Assembly (NCBI GenBank): GCA_012522285.1 | Contig: JAAYKS010000214.1 | Span: forward strand, 1-24,770 | Direction of reading: 5' to 3' | From: Clostridiaceae bacterium | Lineage (GTDB): Bacteria; Bacillota; Clostridia; Saccharofermentanales; UBA5734 | Length of the DNA: 24,770 bases | Shown here: positions 13,801-20,135 of the stretch, piece after piece | How the letters are laid out: every line of letters begins with the position of its first letter | How positions within the stretch are numbered: the first letter of the stretch is position 1 | The notes under the pieces: model-generated | Databases searched by the model: none | Seen by the model: only the letters and a program-made list of their open reading frames with translations | Told to the model about the DNA's origin: nothing | Program-made: the position numbers and the translations under genes

Positions 13801-15408
13801 TCAGTCCGAGTGATCGACCGCGGCCCGTTCGATGGCTAGGCCGCGGGTATAGCGCTGCATGAATGTGTCAAAGCCCGACATGTCCCGCGGATCGGGCTCG
13901 ACCCGGATACTTTGCTGTCCCGCGAACACCTTGTGTGACAGGAAATCCTGGAGCGATTCCCCTTCTGCCTTGCGCATTCTGTAGGAGGCCAACAGCGCGA
14001 TGCCCCAGGCACCGCCTTCTCCGGCCGTCTCCATGACGGAGACCGGAACGCGTGTGGCAGCCGCCATGACGCGTTGCCCGACCTCCCGGGTTTTGAAAAA
14101 TCCACCGTGGCCGAGGATTTCGTCCAGTCGGACCGATTCGCGCTCAAACAGTATTTCCAGGCCGGTCCTCAGCGCTCCCAGAGAAGCAAAGAGCTGTGTG
14201 CGCATGAAATTGGCCAGCGTAAGCCGACTGCCTGCGCCGCGGACGAACAGTGGACGCCCTTCCTCGAAATGGGTGATGTGCTCGCCGGACACATAGCCGT
14301 ACGACAACAGACCACCGCCGTCCGGGTCTCCCTCGAGCGCCTTCTCGAGCAGGGTGTCATAAAGTCTGCCCTTCGGCACTTCCAGCCCGAGTGCCTGTAG
14401 CGCCTCCGCAAACAACCCGATCCAGGCGTCGTAGTCTGACGTACAGTTGTTGGAATGCACCATCGCGACCAACCTGCCTGCAGGTGTCGTGACCAGGTCG
14501 ATCTCCGGGTAGGCCCGCGACAACGCCTTCTCCAGCACGATCATCGCAAAAACCGAGGTGCCGGCAGATACGTTACCGGTGCGTGGAGACACGCTGTTGG
14601 TGGCCACCATGCCCGTACCCGCGTCGCCTTCCGGCGGACACAGGGAGATGCCCGCCCGCAGGCGGCCCGCCCCGTCCAGCAACCTCGCACCATCTGGTGT
14701 CAGGTTGCCGGCCGGCTCCCCAGCCATCCGAATCCCTGGCAGAATCTCTTCCAGCGTCCAGTCATACCCGTAGGAAGCGATCAGTGACGCAAATTGATCC
14801 AGCATCCCCCGGTTGTATTGCATCGTGTCCTGATCGATCGGGAACACGCCGGATGCCTCACCGATTCCGAGCAACTGTTCTCCCGTCAGTTTCCAGTGGA
14901 CATACCCCGCCAGCGTCGTGAGATGGGCGATACGGGAGACATGTTCCTCCCCGTTCAGAATGGCCTGATACAAGTGGGCAACGGTCCAGCGCTGGGGGAT
15001 CGGAAACCCGAACAACCCGGTCAGCGCTTCGGATGCCGGTCCGGTCGTGTTGTTGCGCCATGTGCGGAACGGGGTCAGCAGCTCCCCTGCTTTGTCAAAC
15101 GCGAGATATCCGTGCATCATGGCGCTGACACCGATCGTCCCGATTTGTTCGATCACCACGCCGTAACGGGTTTCGGCATCGCGCACCATGTTTGCGTAAC
15201 TGGCCTGTATACCGGACCAGATTTCGTCGAGTCCATACGTCCAGATCCCGTCGATATTGCTGTTTTCCCAGTCGTGGCTCCCCGAAGCGAGCGGCTGGTG
15301 ATCCGGACCGACAAGTACCGCCTTGATCCGGGTGGAACCCAATTCGATCCCGACAGCAGTGTCGCCGCGCTCGATGATGTTTCTGACGTCGGTTTTCTTT
15401 GAAAGCAT
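13801..15408 (-). CDS. FGGY-family carbohydrate kinase
   Basis: FGGY kinases phosphorylate sugars such as xylulose, ribulose or glycerol with ATP. ATG 15408 follows AGGAGG at a 6-base spacing and yields 535 residues. The N-terminal actin-like half has GIELGSTRIKAVLVG (phosphate 1 loop) and IGVSAMMHGYLAFD, equivalent to the xylulokinase/ribulokinase segment that contacts the sugar. The C-terminal half has GNVSAGTSVFAMI and ILGHGGFFKTREVGQRVMAAA, the adenosine-binding and second FGGY motif region. Compared with typical xylulokinases the C-terminal part is somewhat longer. I cannot decide between xylulose, L-ribulose and other pentuloses. A decayed MFS transporter lies just upstream in the opposite direction, perhaps its former partner. 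Confidence 0.85.
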   Translation of the reverse strand: MLSKKTDVRNIIERGDTAVGIELGSTRIKAVLVGPDHQPLASGSHDWENSNIDGIWTYGLDEIWSGIQASYANMVRDAETRYGVVIEQIGTIGVSAMMHGYLAFDKAGELLTPFRTWRNNTTGPASEALTGLFGFPIPQRWTVAHLYQAILNGEEHVSRIAHLTTLAGYVHWKLTGEQLLGIGEASGVFPIDQDTMQYNRGMLDQFASLIASYGYDWTLEEILPGIRMAGEPAGNLTPDGARLLDGAGRLRAGISLCPPEGDAGTGMVATNSVSPRTGNVSAGTSVFAMIVLEKALSRAYPEIDLVTTPAGRLVAMVHSNNCTSDYDAWIGLFAEALQALGLEVPKGRLYDTLLEKALEGDPDGGGLLSYGYVSGEHITHFEEGRPLFVRGAGSRLTLANFMRTQLFASLGALRTGLEILFERESVRLDEILGHGGFFKTREVGQRVMAAATRVPVSVMETAGEGGAWGIALLASYRMRKAEGESLQDFLSHKVFAGQQSIRVEPDPRDMSGFDTFMQRYTRGLAIERAAVDHSD

Positions 15409-15489
15409 GAGGAACCTCCTGGTATGTTTTTGCCGTCCTGACCGGATACGGTGTGGCCAGGACCGGCCGTGTCGGTTTGTCTTGCCTAA

Positions 15490-15535
15490 ATTGTACACGT
15501 TCCCGGATATACGGGGAAGTCGGTTTGCGTTTTCA
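15490..15535 (-). promoter_or_regulatory. Candidate promoter and CcpA (cre) site of the FGGY kinase
   Basis: On the minus strand, TGAAAACGCAAACC (15522-15535) agrees with the CcpA catabolite-response consensus TGWAARCGYTWWCW at 12 of 14 positions. TACAAT (15490-15495) is a plausible -10 downstream of it, without a clear -35. The kinase start is about 80 bases further on. Carbon catabolite control would fit a pentose kinase, but short matches like this arise by chance. Confidence 0.35.
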
Positions 15536-15569
15536 TCGCAATAGGCTTGACAGCAACAGTCCTCACAGG

Positions 15570-16139
15570 CGATTGTATAGGGCAGTCACTCTCGCTTCCG
15601 GCTTGTTGCTGTTTCTTATCGGTCGATTGGCAGACCGGTTTGGATCCAGACCTATGGTTGGCGAGCCACCTGGCGGCTATGGGCCATCGTCATCTGGCTG
15701 TTTTTCGTACCGTTGACGTACTTTTTCCTGTATGACAACCCCAGTCAATTGAGCCGAATGAAGGTGACCTCCGATGCGGCATCGGAGGAACATCAATATG
15801 AGTGCGTCTTGCCTGCTTCTGGTGGATCGGATGTCCATCGCAATCCTGTTCGCCGTTCTACAGGGAATCACCCAAGGCATCCAAGTGGTCTGGGTCGGCT
15901 TGGTCTGGCCGGACTACTTTGGAATGCGGCATCTGGGCAGTATCCGCGGATTCGCCATGAGTGCCACCGTCATCTCTTCCGCGCTGGGGCCCTTGCTGTT
16001 TGGTGCTGTTTTTGATCTGACGTCGTCGTATCGCCTCATCTTGATTCTCTCCGTTGTCATCACACTGTTTGGATTGGCTCTCTCGGTCTTTTCACGACCG
16101 CCCACACCAAAAGTATTCAAAAACGACTATCTGCCGTGA
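15570..16139 (+). pseudogene. Decayed MFS transporter
   Basis: Three fragments of a major-facilitator transporter lie in sequence in two frames. From 15570, LASGLLLFLIGRLADRFGSR is the classic cytoplasmic loop 2-3 region of MFS. From about 15656 in another frame, WRATWRLWAIVIWLFFVPLT then YFFLYDNPSQL is a mid-protein helix and the start of the central loop. From about 15774, back in the first frame, FAVLQGITQGIQVVWVGLVW through GPLLFGAVFDLTSSYR to a stop at 16139 is the C-terminal helices. Far too little sequence lies between fragments for an intact transporter of about 400 residues, so internal deletions and frameshifts are both present. The first helices and a start codon are missing. It may once have supplied sugar to the adjacent FGGY kinase or another substrate altogether. 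Confidence 0.8.
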
Positions 16140-16258
16140 CGGGAACTATATAGAAAAGATCGGGACTATTTACGGACATTTGCCCGAAACTGCGATACCC
16201 TAAAAACAGTACATTCGTAGGGTCAGCTTCAACAGATGAACGTGAATAGGAGGATCCC

Positions 16259-17635
16259 ATGAGAAAAACAGATCTTCTGGTGATCGGTGGAAGCGCGGGA
16301 GGCATTCTTTGTGCAACGATGGCACGCAAGGCTTACGGTGACGCATTCGACATCACGGTCATCCGGGAAACTGAACTGGTGATGGTTCCTTGCGGCATTC
16401 CGTATATTTTTGGCACACTACACGATCCAAAAAAGAACGTGATTCCCGATGCGGGGTTGCACGCTGCAAACATCAATCTGATTGTCGATCGGGCTACGGC
16501 GATCGACCGGGCCCAAAAGACCGTTGTCACGGAAAAGAATGGCACCCTCTCCTACAAAAAGTTGGTCGTAGCCACCGGTTCGCTACCGATTGTCCCGACG
16601 TTTATTCCTGGTTACGGGCTAGACAACGTATTCCCCGTGTATAAAGATGAAACGTACTTAAACAAGGTTCTCGCTAAGATGGACTCGACTGAAAACGTTG
16701 TCGTCATCGGCGGGGGATTCATCGGCGTCGAATTCGCCGAACAGATCCGGATGATGGGCAAAAACGTCACCCTGATTGAAATGGCGGGCGCATGCTTGTG
16801 GCAAGCGTTTGATCAATCATTCACAGATGATCTGGAACGCCTTCTGACTGAAAAAGGAATCCAGGTAATGACAAGTACGAGAGTTAAGAAGATCCTGGGG
16901 GATACCGCTGTCGAGTCTGTCGAACTGGAGGATGGTCGGACCATCCCGGCACAGATGGTCATTTTAGGGCTTGGTGTAAAACCCAACAGCAAATTGGCCA
17001 TCGAATGCGGACTGGATGTCAATGTCAAAGGCGCTGTCATGGTCGACCAGTACATGCGCACCAACGATCCGGACATCTTCGCGATCGGAGACTGTGCGGA
17101 GAAAAAGTGTTTCTTTACCGGGAAAGACGTGCCGGTATTGCTGGCGTCCACCGCAGCAATGGAAGCCAAAATCGCAGGTTGCAACATCTTTCAACTGCGT
17201 CTGATCCGCGCGAACAAGGGAACGATCTGTGCGTTTTCGACCAAGGTGTTCGGGAAAACATTCGCCGCTGCCGGTCTCACCGAAGCCAGCGCTACCAAGG
17301 AAGGCTTCACATTGTTGACCGGTGCGTTTAAAACCCTCGACCGACATCCCGGCTCCTTGCCCGATGCTCAGGAAATAAACATCAAGTTGATCTTCTCCAG
17401 ATGTTCAGGGATCATCTTGGGCGCTCAGGTATCAGGTGGAAACTCCGTTGCGGAGATCATCAACATCCTGAGCGTGGCCATCCAAAAGGACATCACTGCT
17501 ACAGAACTCAACACGTTCCAAACCGCTACTCACCCACTGGTTTCGGCATCGCCGATCGCCTATCCGATCAATGCGGCTGCCATGAATGCGATCGCGGACA
17601 ACTGTCGTCACCTCAACAATGATCTGGTGATCTGA
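16259..17635 (+). CDS. CoA-disulfide reductase / NADH oxidase-like flavoprotein
   Basis: This 458-residue pyridine nucleotide-disulfide oxidoreductase starts at ATG 16259 behind AGGAGG. LLVIGGSAGGILCATMAR is the FAD dinucleotide-binding fold, ENVVVIGGGFIGVEFAEQ the NAD(P)H-binding fold, and DPDIFAIGDCAEK the second FAD motif. VPCGIPYIFG places a single redox cysteine at C45, where CoA-disulfide reductases, NADH oxidases and NADH peroxidases carry it, instead of a CxxxxC pair. A C-terminal dimerisation domain follows. Family members reduce CoA disulfide, polysulfide or oxygen/peroxide; sequence alone does not separate these. It would serve thiol redox balance or oxygen defence in the cytoplasm. 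It is a single-gene unit, with the MFS remnant upstream and a strong hairpin downstream. Confidence 0.87.
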   Translation: MRKTDLLVIGGSAGGILCATMARKAYGDAFDITVIRETELVMVPCGIPYIFGTLHDPKKNVIPDAGLHAANINLIVDRATAIDRAQKTVVTEKNGTLSYKKLVVATGSLPIVPTFIPGYGLDNVFPVYKDETYLNKVLAKMDSTENVVVIGGGFIGVEFAEQIRMMGKNVTLIEMAGACLWQAFDQSFTDDLERLLTEKGIQVMTSTRVKKILGDTAVESVELEDGRTIPAQMVILGLGVKPNSKLAIECGLDVNVKGAVMVDQYMRTNDPDIFAIGDCAEKKCFFTGKDVPVLLASTAAMEAKIAGCNIFQLRLIRANKGTICAFSTKVFGKTFAAAGLTEASATKEGFTLLTGAFKTLDRHPGSLPDAQEINIKLIFSRCSGIILGAQVSGGNSVAEIINILSVAIQKDITATELNTFQTATHPLVSASPIAYPINAAAMNAIADNCRHLNNDLVI

Positions 17636-17865
17636 CACCCTGCAATGAGCGGACATCATTCTATTCAAGTTGCTTCCGGATGGCAGCAAATCCGATCGTT
17701 CCACTACCCGTATGGCATGCGCAAAGCCCCTCACCCTTCACGCAGGAAGAGGGGCTTTACGCATATCAAACACAAGAGGTCGGACACCCTGCGACGTCTA
17801 CGGCACAGACTCACCAACCCGAACCCGGACATAACAGAGAGCCCGCCACAAGTGCCGCTATCTCT
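17636..17865. other. Intergenic gap between flavoprotein and Nudix genes
   Basis: This 230-base gap lies between the flavoprotein gene and the convergent Nudix gene. Apart from the hairpin at 17717-17764 I see no gene, repeat or RNA signature. Confidence 0.5.
17717..17764. terminator. Strong hairpin between convergent genes
   Basis: ATGCGCAAAGCCCCTC (17717-17732) pairs with GAGGGGCTTTACGCAT (17749-17764): a 16-bp stem with one mismatch and a 16-base loop. It lies about 80 bases after the flavoprotein gene and 100 bases after the convergent Nudix gene. No U-tract follows the stem on either strand, so efficiency as an intrinsic terminator is uncertain, but the position suits a bidirectional one. 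Confidence 0.55.
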
Positions 17866-18330
17866 TCAATCAACACACTCGGGGTCACCCGGTTCCTCGT
17901 TTCCCAAATAGACTTTGTAAGGCTTTCCCTCGTGTAGATTCATGATCTGTCTGCGAAGTTTGGATGGATAGAGAGGGGCCGTGTTGAGTTCGGATACAGA
18001 AAGCCAGTCGAATCCGATTTGATTGGTGTCTCCATGCAATACCGCCCCGTGAATCTCACCGAGGAAGTCACACAGGAAGACCAAATCGACTCGGTGGGAT
18101 GCTTCCCCATGTACACCTTCCACCACAAAGACAAGGTCATGCACCGCCACACGGATGCCTATCTCTTCCATCACTTCCCTGCAGACGGCTTGTGGCAGCA
18201 ACTCTTCCGTCTCTTGTCCGCCTCCCGGCATGATGAAAAACACACCATCTTCATCTTCCAGCTTCACCGCCAGCATCTTTCCGTCCTTTATGATCAGCGC
18301 TTTTGCAGAATTTCTGATGTTCCTATTCAT
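17866..18330 (-). CDS. Nudix hydrolase
   Basis: The 154-residue protein starts at ATG 18330 with GGAGG five bases upstream. The Nudix box is complete: starting from PGGGQETEE the pattern G-x5-E-x7-REVMEEIGI is met exactly, so the magnesium-dependent pyrophosphohydrolase site should be active. The flanking beta-strands (AKALIIKDGKMLAVKLED and VDLVFLCDFLGEI) fit the fold. Substrates of this family range from oxidised nucleotides and nucleotide sugars to coenzymes and cannot be read from the sequence. It is a single-gene unit with no partner in the same direction nearby. Confidence 0.9.
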   Translation of the reverse strand: MNRNIRNSAKALIIKDGKMLAVKLEDEDGVFFIMPGGGQETEELLPQAVCREVMEEIGIRVAVHDLVFVVEGVHGEASHRVDLVFLCDFLGEIHGAVLHGDTNQIGFDWLSVSELNTAPLYPSKLRRQIMNLHEGKPYKVYLGNEEPGDPECVD

Positions 18331-18472
18331 AGACCCCTCCGTTGGTTGGATTGATTCGCCATAGTATACCTGTTGGATATAGTCCCATGTCGTTCGACCA
18401 CCTCGTCAGGTCATATAGTATATAAACGCAATTTTTCCTATGTGTTTTAAATGTAATGATATTAAAATGGAT
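18331..18472. other. AT-rich divergent intergenic region
   Basis: This stretch separates the divergent Nudix and DUF1413-like genes and becomes markedly AT-rich after about 18400 (for example TATAGTATATAAACG and ATGATATTAAAATGG), unlike most of the window. A minus-strand TATACT at 18363-18368 could be a -10 for the Nudix gene, but no -35 fits. I see no gene here. Confidence 0.4.
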
Positions 18473-18501
18473 TTGACATACAGCGCCTCTCGCGAGACAA
18501 T
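18473..18501 (+). promoter_or_regulatory. Sigma-A-type promoter of the DUF1413-like gene
   Basis: A perfect -35 TTGACA (18473-18478) and GACAAT (18496-18501, four of six matches to TATAAT) are separated by exactly 17 bases. Transcription would start near 18508, giving a leader of about 40 bases before ATG 18546. Confidence 0.55.
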
Positions 18502-18530
18502 GTTGTTCTCATCTAGGATAACAACATTGT
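18497..18530. promoter_or_regulatory. Operator-like 11-bp inverted repeat
   Basis: ACAATGTTGTT (18497-18507) and AACAACATTGT (18520-18530) form a perfect 11-bp inverted repeat around a 12-base centre. The left arm overlaps the -10 and ends at the expected transcription start, so most of it would not be in the RNA. This favours a DNA operator bound by a dimeric repressor over an RNA hairpin. No regulator gene lies next to it. Confidence 0.55.
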
Positions 18531-18545
18531 AGGGGCGTAAATCGA

Positions 18546-18788
18546 ATGTATGATGTCAACGAACTGCTCATCGAAGCAATCCATGAAACCAAAAATCTGG
18601 TAATGGGCGAAGTCTTTCTCGTCCGCGAATTGTTTTATGGGTACAAATGGAACCGTATTCCGCACAAAGACCGGCTTCTTCTCGGCATTTTGTTTTTGAA
18701 CCATGTCAACAAAGCAAGTGGTGATCTGGATGCCATTGAAAAAACGTCGTCGAATCAGCAGAAATACAAGAAAATGAGAACCCATTGA
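18546..18788 (+). CDS. Small DUF1413-like protein
   Basis: This 80-residue cytoplasmic protein begins at ATG 18546; the upstream AGGGG is a weak ribosome site. The core GEVFLVRELFYGYKWNRIPHKDRLLLGILFLNHV fits the DUF1413 pattern as I remember it (F-x-hydrophobic-LF, W, R-x-x-LG, F). That family comprises short proteins of unknown, possibly nucleic-acid-related, function, common on mobile elements and chromosomes of Bacillota. The C-terminal 20 residues are polar and basic (SSNQQKYKKMRTH). It is preceded by a well-formed promoter with an operator-like inverted repeat, which supports it as a real, regulated gene. Base composition is lower in GC than the flanking housekeeping genes, in line with acquisition. 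I cannot assign a function. Confidence 0.65.
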   Translation: MYDVNELLIEAIHETKNLVMGEVFLVRELFYGYKWNRIPHKDRLLLGILFLNHVNKASGDLDAIEKTSSNQQKYKKMRTH

Positions 18789-18979
18789 TCAAGATCATCT
18801 GATTATCCTCAGTAGTATATCGTTATTTGAAAAAGTGTCCTCGAGGAGGCGTAACCATCTGATTGTGGCGGGATATCACGAATTACAACACCTTACGTGT
18901 AAGCAGTAACATGCATCGTACACCCATCAGAATGATCCTGACGCGCAGATTATTCTCCTTGTAAAGGAAGGCTTATATT
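18789..18979 (+). other. Intergenic region upstream of surface-protein gene
   Basis: This 191-base gap has no recognisable gene. CATCTGATT occurs twice (about 18797 and 18858), and a small inverted repeat CTTAC-GT-GTAAG lies near 18892. AAGGAAGG (about 18964-18971) ends 8 bases before the start of the surface-protein gene and is its likely ribosome site. No promoter stands out. Confidence 0.4.
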
Positions 18980-19957
18980 ATGAAAACGAAAATACTTAGC
19001 AGATCTCTGGGAGTGTTTCTATCGGTCCTGTTAGTTGCCTTCTTATTTGCACCTGCAGGAGTTGTGGCAGGCGAGACAACCGTCGAACTAGGAATCGCCC
19101 CCGACTTTGCGGTCTAGGCCGGACAAACAGTTACCAATACCGGACCATCGGTCATCGGTGGCGATGCCGGAGGGAACGTCGGCGTGTCCCCCGGATCGGC
19201 TATCGTCGGATTCCCGCCGGGAGTCATTAATGACGGTGTGATTCATGCTGCCGATGCCGTAGCGCTACAAGCACAGGCAGATTTGACTATTGCGTACCTT
19301 GACGCTGCTAACCGACCAAGCGATGCGAATTTATCCGGACAAGATTTGGGCGGTATGACACTTACGTCGGGCGTTTATACTTTCACTTCGTCGGCGCAGT
19401 TGACGGGTACGCTGACGTTGGATGCGGAGGGTGACCCCGATGCGGCCTTTATTTTCCAGATCAGCAGCACTCTTATCACTGCCCCAAACAGCACCGTCGA
19501 GTTGATTAATGGCGCTGTGTATTGTCGGGTTTTCTGGCAAGTAGGTAGCTCCGCGACGTTGGGAACAGGCAGTGACTTTATCGGGCACATTTTCGCACTG
19601 ACTACTATCACTGCGAACACCGGAGCATCCGTGATGGGGCAACTTCTAGCGCGCAATGGCGCCGTGACACTAGACACCAATGAAATCTCCAATGGTCCCT
19701 GCGCTGCACCGACACTGAGCCCGACCCCCTCTGTCACTACGACTTCCGCCACCACAGCGACTCCCACTTCGACGACAGCTGCGCCGACGACGGCAGGTCC
19801 CGATTCGACAACCGCTCTGACGACGACCACAACAACAGCCACCGGCGACGAGCTGCCAGATACCGGAGAAACCAATTATTTCGTGATTGCCGGCATGCTC
19901 ATAATCGGATTGGCCAGCGGACTGATCTTCTACCTGCGACGCTCCAGAGCACGCTAA
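18980..19957 (+). pseudogene. DUF3494 ice-binding-like LPxTG surface protein with in-frame amber stop
   Basis: From ATG 18980 the frame encodes a signal peptide (MKTKILSRSLGVFLSVLLVA, then an APAGVVAG cleavage region), then PDFAV, then TAG at 19115-19117. Beyond the stop the same frame continues AGQTVTNTGPSVIGGDAGG and through the DUF3494 domain to LPDTGE (19853-19870), a hydrophobic helix and an RRSRAR tail, the standard sortase cell-wall sorting signal. Family members read FAVLAGxTVTNTGPT here, so TAG replaces a leucine codon (TTG to TAG is one base change). The domain is a discontinuous beta-solenoid, found in ice-binding proteins and in adhesins of non-cold bacteria. A Thr/Ser/Pro stalk (about 250-290) would lift it through the wall. 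Unless the stop is suppressed or is a sequencing error, the product is a 45-residue fragment. Everything else is intact, so the change is recent. Confidence 0.85.
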
Positions 19958-20006
19958 TGTAACCATTCTCTGTGTGGCTACACTTTCTAGTCACCCGATT
20001 AACTGG

Positions 20007-20050
20007 GATCAATTGCATGCTTAGCAACCATGCAATTGATCTACTCTTTT
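20007..20050 (+). terminator. Intrinsic terminator after the surface-protein gene
   Basis: GATCAATTGCATG (20007-20019) and CATGCAATTGATC (20029-20041) form a perfect 13-bp stem around a 9-base loop, followed by TACTCTTTT. It lies 50 bases after the surface-protein stop. The stem is AT-rich, but its length makes it stable. Confidence 0.65.
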
Positions 20051-20135
20051 CGAAAACCCTAAATCTCAAGAGCCTATTGGCAAGTCAGATGCTTACATTG
20101 CTGCATGAACGCCAGTTGTAGTCGGAGGAATAGCA

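Noticed and set aside
18911..18964. 17-codon frame as a leader peptide for the surface-protein gene
   Set aside because: It lacks a ribosome site, has no run of regulatory codons, and short frames of this length are expected by chance.
19115..19117. General reassignment of TAG to an amino acid in this organism
   Set aside because: The nucleotidyltransferase-like gene ends in TAG at its natural C-terminus, so TAG works as a stop elsewhere in the window; a local mutation, suppression or error is simpler.
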